Shown: in pieces, positions 17,386 to 25,917 of the stretch
Layout of the letters: the number at the start of each line of letters is the position of its first letter
Position numbering within the stretch: the stretch's first letter is position 1
Assembly: GCF_019457945.1 (NCBI RefSeq)
Contig: NZ_JAHZSU010000002.1
Span: 496,001-560,000 of the forward strand
Source of the DNA: Ornithinimicrobium laminariae
GTDB taxonomy: Bacteria > Actinomycetota > Actinomycetes > Actinomycetales > Dermatophilaceae
Direction of reading: 5' to 3'
DNA length: 64,000 nucleotides
The notes under the pieces: generated by a model
The model's database searches: none
The model's input: the letters and a program-made list of their open reading frames with translations, nothing else
What the model was told of the DNA's origin: nothing
Translations under genes and position numbers: made by a program

Positions 17386-17997
17386 GTGTTTGACCGCCGC
17401 TCGCTGATCAAGGGGTTAGGCCTGGGCACGCTGGTCGCCGGCGGCACGGCGGCGTCTGCGGCGTCTGCGGCGTCTGCGGCGTCAATGCCGGCCCCTTCCT
17501 CTGGCGACTCACCCAATGAGGCCGACCTGGGCTTCTACACCGACATGGCGTTCCACCACGAGCAGGCGTTGGCGATGTGTCAGCGCGTACTCGGGAGCGA
17601 TATTGGCGGGTCGGTGCAGAATGCCGCGGCTGAGTTGCTGCAAAACCAGTCGTACGAGCGTGGCTTGATGCACTCTCGGCTGCAGCAATGGGGCGAATCC
17701 ACCGCGCCGCCAACTGAGGTGATGGCTTGGATGGGCATGGCGATGGACGCATCCATGATGCCCGGTCTCGCCTCCGATGACGAGATGCGCGACCTTGCCA
17801 AGGCGACTGGCACGCAGAAGGGCACGATGTTCTTGGAGTTGATGACAACGCACCACGAGGGCGGCATCCATATGGCTGAGATGGCCATGGAGATGGCCTC
17901 CGATGAGGGTGTCATCAACCTAGCCAGCCGGATGTCACGGACTCAGGCCTATGAGATTCAGGTCTATGACATGTTGCTCGCAGCAGAGAACTACTAG
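17386..17997 (+). CDS. DUF305 secreted His/Met-rich protein
   Basis: 203 residues. N-terminal RRSLIKGLGLGTLVAGGTA resembles a twin-arginine signal. DUF305 follows, with MAFHHEQALAM and ELMTTHHEGGIHMAEMAMEMA, two His-rich segments with many Met residues. Proteins of this family bind copper in some bacteria; metal binding here is inferred. A Gly- and Ala-rich linker after the signal is encoded by a 9-bp repeat. GTG start 2 bases after the YHYH stop, so the two secreted proteins are almost certainly co-translated. Confidence 0.87.
   Translation: MFDRRSLIKGLGLGTLVAGGTAASAASAASAASMPAPSSGDSPNEADLGFYTDMAFHHEQALAMCQRVLGSDIGGSVQNAAAELLQNQSYERGLMHSRLQQWGESTAPPTEVMAWMGMAMDASMMPGLASDDEMRDLAKATGTQKGTMFLELMTTHHEGGIHMAEMAMEMASDEGVINLASRMSRTQAYEIQVYDMLLAAENY
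17451..17483 (+). repeat. 9-bp tandem repeat coding Ala-Ala-Ser linker
   Basis: Three and two-thirds copies of GGCGTCTGC, perfect, inside the DUF305 gene just after its signal peptide. The 9-base unit keeps the frame, so copy-number change would alter only linker length. Confidence 0.9.
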
Positions 17998-18024
17998 CGA
18001 ACCAACCCTCGTGTCATTCCTCCC

Positions 18025-18067
18025 GGCGTCGTATCAGGCAGTGAGCCACATTGCCTGATACGGCGCC
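18025..18067. terminator. 16-bp hairpin at convergent gene ends
   Basis: Arms GGCGTCGTATCAGGCA (18025-18040) and TGCCTGATACGGCGCC (18052-18067) pair along 16 bp with one G-T wobble; the loop is 11 bases. It spans the amylosucrase stop codon and its last codons and lies 27 bases after the DUF305 stop. No T-tract. Probable bidirectional terminator. Confidence 0.65.
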
Positions 18068-20001
18068 AACTTAATGTCCTCAAACTCGGTCAACTCGGGC
18101 ACATTGCCGGCAAGATGATCGGTCATGGCGTGCGGCTCAACCCCCTGGGCATCAACCCACCAGGTCGGGACGTATGCCTCGTGCTCGGTCATGTTGTAGA
18201 GGCCCACCATGGCGCCAAGAGGGTGGCGGCGCACGACGCCGAGGACGCCGCGGTCGGTCGTTGGAACGGCATGAGCCGGGACATCCGCATGGAGGTGAGG
18301 CAACTCGCCACGCTTCTCCACCATCGCGCTAATGCCTTGATAGATGCGGTCAGCCGGGGATTCAGGGTGGTCGCCGAGCGCGCGCACCGCCGCCCAATCC
18401 AGCGCTGGGCGGTGTGCCCACCGATTGTCTTCGGCAAATTCGGGCAAGTTGTCCCAGTTGGGGTCATTCAAACTGCCGATCTCGTCACCAGACCAGATGA
18501 CCGGCAGCCCGCCCCAGCCAAACATCAGCGCGTGCGCAACCAGCACCCGCCCGACTGCGTCGTTAAGTCGACCGTCTTCGCCTGCCTCGGCCGCGAGGCC
18601 AACACCAGAGAGGCTGGCCGCGGTGCCACTAACGCGCTTGTCGCCGGTTGCCGGGTTGTGCTGGAAGACCAGCCCATCAGCAAAAGAGCCATCAAAGTTG
18701 CCGGTATAGAACTCCGACAGGAAGCCTCGATGCTCAAACCCATTCAGTTGGACGGCGGCAGCGTCGCCGTCATCAATCGCCCAGCCAATGTCGTCGTGGC
18801 AGCGGGCGTAGGTGACCCACGCCGTTGAACCAGGGATATCGGGGATCTGGGCCAAGGCGTGCGCCGCTAGCGTGACGTCCCGGCTAGCGAGCATGGACCA
18901 GATCTGGACCATGAGGCTGTTGTGATAAGCCAGGTCACTGACCTTGCCGTAGTGCTGCCCGCGCCCCAAGTAGTGCACCAAGTCCCCAGGGCCCACGATG
19001 GCCTCGGCCTTGAATGCCACCGCTGGGGCAGCAATCCTGGCCACGGCCCGCAGCGCCTGGGTGATTTGGTGGACTTCAGGCTGGTTTTGGGAGTTGGTGC
19101 CCTTGCGCTTCCACATGAAGGCAATGGCGTCTAGCCGCAGGACTTCCACCCCGAGGTTGGCCAAGTTCAAAATCACGTCGGCCATCTCACAGAAGACGGC
19201 TGGATTGCTCCAATTCAGATCCCACTGGTAGTCGTTGAACGTCGTCCAGACCCAGCCTTCCAACTCGTCGTCCCAGGTGAAGTTGCCAGGGGCGAAGTCG
19301 GGGAAGACCTCAGGCAGGGTTGCTTCGTATGCGTCGGGCTCTTGGCGGTCGGCGTAGACGTGGAAGTACTCTCGGTAGGCGGCGTCGCCAGCCTTAGCTT
19401 TCAGGGCCCATTCATGCTCTTTGGCTACGTGGTTGAGCACCAGGTCCAGGCACAAACTGATGTCGTTTGCGCGCAGCGTGCCCGTGAGGTTGGCCAGGTC
19501 CTGGATATCACCAAGGTCCTCGCGCACCGCACGGTAGTCCGCCACCGCATACCCGCCGTCGTTTGGCGCTGGCCGAGGCTTAAGGAGCGGCATCAGGTGC
19601 AGGTATGTGACGCCCAACCCGCGGAGGTGATCAACCTTGTCGGCTACTCCTGCCAGACCCGTGCCAGGCTCGGCGTACCGCTCGGTGTACGCCGCATACC
19701 CGATCATCGTCTGTTGCTGGAACCAGTCAGGTTCTAAGAGTCGACGCTCATCCAGCGCGTGCAGATCGTCGCTGCGCTCCGCAAAGGCTCGGGCTGCTAG
19801 CTCCAGAGCACGACCGCCTGCAGCCGCCGGGTCGGGGTAGATCGACAACCCAGACACCAACGTCGGCCACCAGCGCCGAGCGCGGAGCACGAAGGTCGTC
19901 TGCCGGTGCTCAGGGAGGGCGCCAAGCAACTCACGAATTGCTTCGGCCTGCGCGCTAGGAATATCTGCAGGAAGGTTCATGGAAAGGTTCGGGGCTGCCA
20001 T
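18034..20001 (-). CDS. Amylosucrase (GH13)
   Basis: 655 residues, close to the roughly 630-650 of known amylosucrases, which make alpha-1,4-glucan and fructose from sucrose. Family segments: YAAYTERYAEPGTGLAGVADK, the (beta/alpha)8 barrel motif DLVLNHVAKEHEWA, VLRLDAIAFMWKRKGTNSQN with the nucleophile Asp, FKAEAIVGP with the acid/base Glu, and CHDDIGWAI with the third Asp. The KGTNSQN extension separates it from ordinary amylases and sucrose hydrolases. ATG preceded by AAGGAA. A 37-residue membrane protein is encoded 12 bases upstream. No sucrose transporter is adjacent. Confidence 0.92.
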   Translation of the reverse strand: MAAPNLSMNLPADIPSAQAEAIRELLGALPEHRQTTFVLRARRWWPTLVSGLSIYPDPAAAGGRALELAARAFAERSDDLHALDERRLLEPDWFQQQTMIGYAAYTERYAEPGTGLAGVADKVDHLRGLGVTYLHLMPLLKPRPAPNDGGYAVADYRAVREDLGDIQDLANLTGTLRANDISLCLDLVLNHVAKEHEWALKAKAGDAAYREYFHVYADRQEPDAYEATLPEVFPDFAPGNFTWDDELEGWVWTTFNDYQWDLNWSNPAVFCEMADVILNLANLGVEVLRLDAIAFMWKRKGTNSQNQPEVHQITQALRAVARIAAPAVAFKAEAIVGPGDLVHYLGRGQHYGKVSDLAYHNSLMVQIWSMLASRDVTLAAHALAQIPDIPGSTAWVTYARCHDDIGWAIDDGDAAAVQLNGFEHRGFLSEFYTGNFDGSFADGLVFQHNPATGDKRVSGTAASLSGVGLAAEAGEDGRLNDAVGRVLVAHALMFGWGGLPVIWSGDEIGSLNDPNWDNLPEFAEDNRWAHRPALDWAAVRALGDHPESPADRIYQGISAMVEKRGELPHLHADVPAHAVPTTDRGVLGVVRRHPLGAMVGLYNMTEHEAYVPTWWVDAQGVEPHAMTDHLAGNVPELTEFEDIKLAPYQAMWLTA

Positions 20002-20013
20002 GGTTCCTTAGCT

Positions 20014-20127
20014 TCAGTTGAAATACAGGGCGTAAATGATCGCGGGAACGGGCAGGGTGAGGGCAACGATCAGCACAATGGCAATAAAACGTCGACGCCT
20101 GTTGTAGCCATCTTCGTGTTCCAGCAT
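20014..20127 (-). CDS. Small single-pass membrane protein upstream of amylosucrase
   Basis: 37 residues, too short for usual gene finders: MLEHEDGYNRRRRFIAIVL, then IVALTLPVPAIIYALYFN. A charged N-terminal half with a run of four Arg precedes one 20-residue hydrophobic helix. A good purine-rich AGAGAGGGG lies 7 bases before the ATG, and the stop is 12 bases from the amylosucrase start, so co-expression is likely. No family recognised. The four Arg next to the helix suggest an N-in topology. Confidence 0.6.
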   Translation of the reverse strand: MLEHEDGYNRRRRFIAIVLIVALTLPVPAIIYALYFN

Positions 20128-20515
20128 TCGCGGACCCCTCTCTCATTGGTTTGCGCAACAAGTCTAGGGGCCTTACCTGACCACTACGAACCCCCGAGCG
20201 CTACTGCCATATTTTGGCTTATTGTCTAGGAACTAGATTTATGTAGATAGGGGCAGATGGCTCGGGTACATTATTGATGTCGAATGCACCGGGGCATTGA
20301 TCACCACCGCAATCACCGTGGACGAAGGCCTAGCGGTCAACAACCTGCGCTGCGCGGACGCCGGCCTCAGCGGCTCAAGCCAGCCCGCGGCGGGGCCAAC
20401 TATCCGCGGCGGAGCTGACTAGGGCGCAGGAATCGACGACGCTTTCGACATCTTCAACTTGTGACTGTCGCCCGGCATAAGAGGCCATGACCTGCGCGCC
20501 GTGCGGCGTGTGCAG
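20128..20515. other. Long intergenic stretch without a recognisable gene
   Basis: About 390 bases between the small membrane-protein start and the DUF808 stop. A TCTAGGAACTAGA palindrome at 20225-20237 sits near its left side. On the plus strand a frame is open from 20237 to a TAG at 20418-20420 (containing VECTGALITTAITVDEG), but it lacks a good start and I recognise no family; it may be a decayed remnant. Confidence 0.4.
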
Positions 20516-21478
20516 TTAAGCCTCGTGCTTGGCTTCGGCCTTGTCCTTACGCGGAATCAGGTGCATGACGGCGACGACGACGGCGCCAACAATCAGCCCG
20601 AGGGTGGCCGAGGCGACCGTGTTAGTCAGCCAACCCAAGAATCCGCCCAGCGCACCGGTGGCTGTGTGCACCCTCTCTTCTAAGTGGTGCACTGCGTCAT
20701 AGAGAACATGCCACCCCAACTCATCAATACCAACTAGCATGATGTGGCCACCCACCCACAACATGGCTGCGACGCCAATGGTTGAGAGCCCCTTCATCAC
20801 CACTGGCATCGCCTTGACCAGGCCGCGGCCGACCTTTTGCGAAAACTCAGAGGAACGCTGGCTGAGCGCGAGACCGATGTCGTCCATCTTGACGATCAAG
20901 CCCACTGCGCCGTAAACCAACGCGGTGATGCCCAGCGCAACCACGACCATGATGGTCAATCGCGAAAAGAATGGCTCGTCAGCGACTTCGTTGAGCGAAA
21001 TCACCATGATCTCCGCCGACAGGATGAGGTCAGTGCGGATGGCACCCGAGACCATCTTGTCTTCGTGCTTGGGGCCCTTCTCGACGACTGGCGTCTTTAC
21101 TTCTTCGGCGCCGTGGTGACCAGGGCCGAACTTCTCCCACAGCTTCTCAGCGCCCTCGTAGCAGAGGAAAGTGCCACCCAGCATGAGGATCGGAGTCAAC
21201 GCCCAAGGCGCAAACTGACTCAGCAGCATGATGATCGGCAGGATGATCAGTAATTTGTTGCGGATGGAGCCGATCGCGATCTTTTTGATCATCGGCAACT
21301 CGCGCTTGGCCGCGAAGCCGTCGACATAGCGCGGGGTTACCGCTGCATCGTCAACGACAACACCGATCGCCTTCGAGCTAGCCCGGCCCGCCGCCGCACC
21401 CACATCGTCGATTGAAGCAGCCGCAATCTTGGCGATCGCCGCAACGTCATCGAGCAGGGCGACAAGTCCGCCGCTCAT
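20516..21478 (-). CDS. DUF808-family membrane protein (YedI-like)
   Basis: 320 residues. N-terminal MSGGLVALLDDVAAIAKIAAAS and the following VDDAAVTPRYV match DUF808. Four or more hydrophobic helices follow, including LLIILPIIMLLSQFAPWALTPILMLGGTFLCYEG with the FLCYEGAEK signature, and a conserved GAIRTDLILSAEIMVI. A charged linker rich in His/Glu (about 117-140) and a Lys-rich tail are cytoplasmic by charge. Function of the family is unknown. Divergent from the siderophore reductase gene with a 151-base spacer. Confidence 0.85.
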   Translation of the reverse strand: MSGGLVALLDDVAAIAKIAAASIDDVGAAAGRASSKAIGVVVDDAAVTPRYVDGFAAKRELPMIKKIAIGSIRNKLLIILPIIMLLSQFAPWALTPILMLGGTFLCYEGAEKLWEKFGPGHHGAEEVKTPVVEKGPKHEDKMVSGAIRTDLILSAEIMVISLNEVADEPFFSRLTIMVVVALGITALVYGAVGLIVKMDDIGLALSQRSSEFSQKVGRGLVKAMPVVMKGLSTIGVAAMLWVGGHIMLVGIDELGWHVLYDAVHHLEERVHTATGALGGFLGWLTNTVASATLGLIVGAVVVAVMHLIPRKDKAEAKHEA

Positions 21479-21592
21479 TGGGCAATCTCCATCTCACACA
21501 AGTCCATACCTACAGACTAACGAGCGCACTGACATAGGCACGAAACGTCTCCGCAGGCGACGGACGTGGGCGCGCCGGGTGATAGCGTTTCT

Positions 21593-21620
21593 ATTTACAC
21601 AAGATTCACCTGTTGTAAAT
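21593..21620. promoter_or_regulatory. Inverted repeat before the siderophore-interacting gene
   Basis: ATTTACA (21593-21599) and TGTAAAT (21614-21620) are perfect 7-bp arms with a 14-base spacer, ending 9 bases before the start at 21630. It may be an operator for iron control, but it does not match the DtxR consensus well; the regulator is unknown. Confidence 0.4.
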
Positions 21621-21629
21621 GGAGTGTGC

Positions 21630-22433
21630 ATGCAAATCGTTGCCGAAGACTCGAAGTCGGCCCACATTGGGTACGAACTTCGCCCCAGGACCATCACCGT
21701 TGAGTCCGTCATCCCCCTGGCAGACCAGATGGTCCGGATCCGCTTCGGTGGCGATGACCTGCGCGATCTGCCTACTGCTTCAGCAAAGGACCATGTCAAG
21801 CTCCTTTTTGACTGGCATGCGGACGGCACGCCCAAGCTGCCGGCCCCCGGCACGGGCATTCAAGGCCTGGCCGTGCGCGACTATACGATCCGTGAGTTAA
21901 ACCGCGTCGAGCCCCACCTTGATATCGACTTTGTACTGCACGATCACGGAATCGCTGGTCGATGGGCTCAGACAGCCAAGCGCGGCAACCAACTCGGTTG
22001 CCTTGGGCCTCGTGGATCCATGGTGGTTAAGGACGTCTTCGATTGGTATGTCTTCGCGGCTGACGAGACCTCGCTCCCAGCCCTCGGGCGCTGGGTGGGT
22101 GAGTTGCGGCCTGACACCTCTGCCCACGCATACATCGAAGTGGACAATGCTGATGCAGAGATCACCCTGCGTTCCGCGGCCGACCTCACGGTGACCTGGC
22201 TGCACCGCAATGGCGCTGCAGTTGGCACGACGACGATGTTGGCGGACGCCGTGCGCGGCCACGAGCTGCCAAACCTGGACGGCTATGTCTGGGCCGCTGG
22301 CGAGGCTGGATCGATCAAGCCGATCCGTGGCTATTTGGCGGACGAGGCAGGATTGGACCGTGCCAACTGGGATGTTGACGGCTACTGGCGACTTAACGTG
22401 ACCAACTTCGACCACCACGCCGACGAAGACTGA
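21630..22433 (+). CDS. Siderophore-interacting protein (NAD(P)H-dependent ferric-siderophore reductase)
   Basis: 267 residues of the SIP/ViuB family, flavin reductases that release iron from ferric siderophores in the cytoplasm. FAD-binding domain: DHVKLLF, then [20 protein letters not shown] with [19 protein letters not shown]. The C-terminal SIP domain contains [16 protein letters not shown] and [18 protein letters not shown]. The ATG at 21630 has GGAG 5 bases upstream; the in-frame extension upstream would cross the promoter. No siderophore synthesis or uptake gene lies nearby. Confidence 0.9.
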   Translation: MQIVAEDSKSAHIGYELRPRTITVESVIPLADQMVRIRFGGDDLRDLPTASAKDHVKLLFDWHADGTPKLPAPGTGIQGLAVRDYTIRELNRVEPHLDIDFVLHDHGIAGRWAQTAKRGNQLGCLGPRGSMVVKDVFDWYVFAADETSLPALGRWVGELRPDTSAHAYIEVDNADAEITLRSAADLTVTWLHRNGAAVGTTTMLADAVRGHELPNLDGYVWAAGEAGSIKPIRGYLADEAGLDRANWDVDGYWRLNVTNFDHHADED

Positions 22434-22497
22434 CCTTCGACTCCCCACCCCCGCCAATCCATTCCCCGTGTCGGTCCTCACCGCTAGGGTTGCACTC

Positions 22498-24180
22498 ATG
22501 AGCTCACCAGTTGATGTCACCACTACCGAAGCCTGGGCCGAACTAACCGCTCAGAAGTCGTCGTTCACGCCTGATTTGCGTGGATGGTTCGCGAGCAACC
22601 CCGACCGCGTGGAGAAGTTCACCTTCACTCTCGCTGACTTGCACGTCGATCTGTCGAAGAGCCTGGTCACCGACGAAATCCTGGCCTCGTTGATCAAGGT
22701 TGCCGAGCAGACCGGCGTTGCCGAGCGGTATGCCGCAATGCTGGCCGGTGAGCACATCAACACCACTGAGGACCGTGCGGTGTTGCACACTGCCTTGCGT
22801 CGTCCGGCAGGGGCCACGCCGGAGTTGGTTGTCGAAGGCCAAAAGATCGACGAAGACGTGCAGTCGGTCCTCGATGACATGGGCAAGTTCGCTGACGGTG
22901 TCCGCTCGGGCGAGTGGGTCGGCGTTACCGGCAAGAAGGTCACCCATGTCGTCAACATCGGCATCGGCGGCTCTGACCTGGGCCCCGTCATGATCTATGA
23001 AGCGCTCAAGCCGTATGCCGACGCTGGCATTGAGGCTCGTTTTGTCTCCAACATCGACCCGACCGACATGGCGCAAAAGACCCAGGATCTCGACCCCGAG
23101 ACCACCATGTTCATCGTCGCGTCCAAAACGTTCACCACGCTGGAGACTCTGACCAACGCACGCCTTGCTCGCGACTGGCTGTGGGAGGGCCTGGCCGGGG
23201 TCGGCGCCACCGACACCAGCGACGAAGCTTCGCGCACCGAGGCTGTCTCCAAGCACTTCGTCGCCGTGTCGACTGCGCTCGACAAGGTCGAGGCCTTCGG
23301 CATCAACCCAGACAACGCCTTCGGGTTCTGGGACTGGGTCGGTGGCCGCTACTCCGTCGACTCCGCCATTGGCCTGTCGCTGGAGATCACTCTCGGCCCG
23401 GAGAACTTCCGCGAGTTGCTGGCTGGCTTCCACGACGTGGACGTCCACATGGGCGAGACCCCGCTGGCGCAGAACGTGCCGGTGCTGATGGGTGTCTTGA
23501 ACGTTTGGTACACCAACTTCCTCGACGCTCAGTCGCACGCCGTGCTGCCGTATGCACAGCAGTTGCACCGCTTCGCTGCCTACCTGCAGCAGTTGACGAT
23601 GGAGTCGAACGGCAAATCAGTCCGCTGGGACGGCAGCCCAGTCACTACGGGGACTGGCGAAGTATTCTGGGGCGAGCCCGGCACCAATGGCCAGCACGCG
23701 TTCTACCAGTTGATTCACCAGGGCACGCAGTTGATCCCGGCTGACTTCATCGCCTTTGTGAACCCGGCCTACCCGTCGAAAGACGATGGCCGCGACGTGC
23801 ACGGTCTGTTCCTGGCCAACTTCTTGGCACAGACCAAGGCGTTGGCATTCGGCAAGACCGCCGAAGAGGTGGAGGCCGAAGGCACCGAGGGCGCACTAGT
23901 CGCTGCTCGCACCTTCGAGGGCAACCGACCCACCACGTCGATCTTTGCCGACTCGCTGACTCCGCGCGTGCTGGGTCAGTTGGTGGGCTTGTACGAGCAC
24001 ATCACCTTTGTCCAGGGCGTCATCTGGGGCATCAACTCCTTTGACCAATGGGGCGTGGAGTTGGGCAAGCAGTTGGCCCTGCAGATCGCTCCGGCGATCG
24101 AGGGTGACGCTGAAGCGCTGGCCAGCCAGGACGCTTCAACCAAGGCGCTCATTGAGTACTACCAGGCCAACCGCCGGTAG
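22498..24180 (+). CDS. pgi: Glucose-6-phosphate isomerase
   Basis: 560 residues, the usual size for bacterial Pgi, which interconverts glucose-6-P and fructose-6-P in glycolysis. Signatures: [38 protein letters not shown], and [20 protein letters not shown]-terminal [11 protein letters not shown] carries the catalytic Lys. The ATG at 22498, with AGGG upstream, gives the normal N-terminus; an in-frame GTG at 22468 is less likely. Single gene, ended by a 16-bp hairpin shared with the convergent acetyltransferase. Confidence 0.97.
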   Translation: MSSPVDVTTTEAWAELTAQKSSFTPDLRGWFASNPDRVEKFTFTLADLHVDLSKSLVTDEILASLIKVAEQTGVAERYAAMLAGEHINTTEDRAVLHTALRRPAGATPELVVEGQKIDEDVQSVLDDMGKFADGVRSGEWVGVTGKKVTHVVNIGIGGSDLGPVMIYEALKPYADAGIEARFVSNIDPTDMAQKTQDLDPETTMFIVASKTFTTLETLTNARLARDWLWEGLAGVGATDTSDEASRTEAVSKHFVAVSTALDKVEAFGINPDNAFGFWDWVGGRYSVDSAIGLSLEITLGPENFRELLAGFHDVDVHMGETPLAQNVPVLMGVLNVWYTNFLDAQSHAVLPYAQQLHRFAAYLQQLTMESNGKSVRWDGSPVTTGTGEVFWGEPGTNGQHAFYQLIHQGTQLIPADFIAFVNPAYPSKDDGRDVHGLFLANFLAQTKALAFGKTAEEVEAEGTEGALVAARTFEGNRPTTSIFADSLTPRVLGQLVGLYEHITFVQGVIWGINSFDQWGVELGKQLALQIAPAIEGDAEALASQDASTKALIEYYQANRR

Positions 24181-24214
24181 TTAGTCGCTCGTCGACCTCA
24201 CCGCTGTCGATCAA

Positions 24215-24251
24215 AGCTTGGGCTCAGTGCAACTCGCACTGGGCCCAAGCT
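24215..24251. terminator. 16-bp hairpin between pgi and the convergent acetyltransferase
   Basis: AGCTTGGGCTCAGTGC (24215-24230) pairs with GCACTGGGCCCAAGCT (24236-24251), one wobble, loop AACTC. The stem includes the acetyltransferase stop codon (24224-24226) and its final codons. No T-tract on the plus strand. Confidence 0.65.
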
Positions 24252-24751
24252 ACGTCTCGCCAGTCATCGAACTTGTAGCCCACCTTGCGGAAGATGCCGA
24301 TCGGCTCAAACCCCAACGAGGTATGCAGGCGTTGGCTAGCGTCGTTGGGCATCGTCATCCCGGCAACAGCCTGGCGGTAGCCCAGCGCGCCGAGGCGGCT
24401 AAGCAGTTCGGCATACAACTCTCGACCGTAACCTCGCCCGCCCGCGCTCATGTCTAAATAGACGCTGGTCTCACAGGTGAAGCCATACGCTGCCCGGGGG
24501 CGGTAGGTGCCGGCGTAGGCATAGCCGACGATCTCCCCTGCCTCCGGCCCTTCGTTTGCTTCGGCCATCAACCACAGGTGCTTGACCTGTGCATTAGCGA
24601 TGCGATCGGCAAACTCAGGGGCCGATGGCGGCTCAAGCTCAAAGGTGATGGTGGTCTCGAGCACGTAGGGCCGGTAGATCTGGGCGCATGCCTGGGCATC
24701 GTCACGCGTGGCATCTCGGATGGCGAGTTTGGCGGCTGGCTTGTCGGTCAT
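24224..24751 (-). CDS. GNAT acetyltransferase, phosphinothricin-acetyltransferase-like
   Basis: 175 residues. IRDATRDDAQACAQIYRPYV, TTITFELEPPS, YAYAGTYRPRAAYGFTCETSVYLD and the acetyl-CoA loop GRGYGRELYAELL match the Pat/Bar/YncA branch of GNAT. These enzymes acetylate the amino group of phosphinothricin, methionine sulfoximine or similar compounds; the natural substrate here is unknown. Divergent from the DHFR-like gene (18-base gap). Confidence 0.88.
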   Translation of the reverse strand: MTDKPAAKLAIRDATRDDAQACAQIYRPYVLETTITFELEPPSAPEFADRIANAQVKHLWLMAEANEGPEAGEIVGYAYAGTYRPRAAYGFTCETSVYLDMSAGGRGYGRELYAELLSRLGALGYRQAVAGMTMPNDASQRLHTSLGFEPIGIFRKVGYKFDDWRDVAWAQCELH

Positions 24752-24769
24752 TGGGTCTATTGTGCTGGA

Positions 24770-25318
24770 ATGCGCACCGTTTCTGCTTCCTTATTTGCTT
24801 CCGTTGATGGCGTCCTTGAAAACCCCGGCGGTTGGCAGTTCGACCAGTTCGATGACGGACTGGGCGAGCTAATGATGACCGAGTTGCCGAAGAGCGACAC
24901 CGTCATCTTGGGCCGCCAGATGTATGACGAGTGGTCTGCCTACTGGCCGAGCGCTGAAGATGACTTCAAGGACTACATCAACCCGATCAAGAAGTACGTC
25001 GCGTCCACCTCGCTGAGCGGCCCGCTGGAGTGGGAAAACTCCGAGTTGATCGAGGGCGACCTCGTGGAGTTTGTCCGTGAGTTGAAGCAGCAAGAAGGGG
25101 GTGACATCAATGTTGCTGGCAGCCTGTCAGTGGTTCGCCAACTCCTGCTGGCCGGGGTGCTCGACAAGATCACCCTGATGATCCACCCGGTGCTCGTTGG
25201 CGAGGGCAAGCGGCTCACCGAGGAGGTCACCCCCGTTACCCGGCTGACGTTGATTGATCACAAGATCACCGAAAAGGGCAATGCGCTGATGACGTATGCG
25301 TTGAAAGCTGACGTGTGA
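24770..25318 (+). CDS. Dihydrofolate-reductase-fold protein (RibD C-terminal-like)
   Basis: 182 residues. RTVSASLFASVDGVLENPGGW, DTVILGRQMYDEWSAYWP and DINVAGSLSVVRQLLLAGVLDKITLMIHPVLVGEGKRL match the RibD_C / YyaP-YwjB family of NADPH-dependent reductases of unknown substrate. It is not a true folate enzyme by sequence. The ATG at 24770 is the first Met of the conserved block; upstream in-frame sequence is antisense to the acetyltransferase. Overlaps the DinB-like gene by 4 bases. Confidence 0.88.
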   Translation: MRTVSASLFASVDGVLENPGGWQFDQFDDGLGELMMTELPKSDTVILGRQMYDEWSAYWPSAEDDFKDYINPIKKYVASTSLSGPLEWENSELIEGDLVEFVRELKQQEGGDINVAGSLSVVRQLLLAGVLDKITLMIHPVLVGEGKRLTEEVTPVTRLTLIDHKITEKGNALMTYALKADV

Positions 25319-25887
25319 GCGCCGAACACAAAGCGACACTCGTCAAATACCTTCAGGCCGCCAGGGACGCACTAGTGTGGAAGCTTGAGGGCCTGTCTGA
25401 ATACGACAAGCGTCGGCCTATGACCGCGACCGGCACCAACCTGATCGGCCTGGTCAAACACATGGCTGGCGTTGAAGCCGACTACTTCTTGAGTTGCTTT
25501 GGCCAGACTCTGGATGACCAGCCAGAATGGATGAAGCAAGAGGGCGAAGTCAACGAGGACATGTGGGCCTTCCCCAGCGAAACAACGAACGAGATCGTTG
25601 AGCTATACCGCCGAGTGTGGGCCGTGGTGGATGAGGCCATTGAGTCGATCGACTTGGACACAGTCGGCCACGTCTCTTGGTGGGAGAACAGCGAGGCCAG
25701 CCTCGAACTTCTCTTGGTGCATGTGACCGCCGAAACTCACCGGCACGCTGGGCACGCTGACATCATCCGCGAAATGATCGACGGCCAAACGGGAGTTTGG
25801 GAGTCGAGCCCCAACATGCCGGGCAAGAGCCAGGAGTGGTGGGAGGCCTACCGCTCGTCTTTGGAGCGAACGGCAAAAGAGGCTTAG
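25315..25887 (+). CDS. DinB-family protein (DUF664-like)
   Basis: 190 residues of helical-bundle DinB superfamily. LVKYLQAARDALVWKLEGLSEYDKRRPMT, then LIGLVKHMAGVEADYFLS with the first metal His, and LLLVHVTAETHRHAGHADIIREMIDG with the other two His. Members are thiol transferases or unknown metalloenzymes. GTG start overlapping the previous stop (GTGA), so co-translated with the DHFR-like protein; such pairs are common in actinobacteria. Confidence 0.87.
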   Translation: MSAEHKATLVKYLQAARDALVWKLEGLSEYDKRRPMTATGTNLIGLVKHMAGVEADYFLSCFGQTLDDQPEWMKQEGEVNEDMWAFPSETTNEIVELYRRVWAVVDEAIESIDLDTVGHVSWWENSEASLELLLVHVTAETHRHAGHADIIREMIDGQTGVWESSPNMPGKSQEWWEAYRSSLERTAKEA

Positions 25888-25917
25888 AAGCCACCCTGAT
25901 CGCTTAGCCGAGCACGC

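Noticed and set aside
18115..18828. Plus-strand frame opposite amylosucrase
   Set aside because: Runs inside the catalytic core of a full-length amylosucrase; no independent support.
22543..23568. Long minus-strand frame of 341 codons opposite pgi
   Set aside because: Antisense shadow of a clear Pgi reading frame; no family motif, and codon pattern of pgi explains it.
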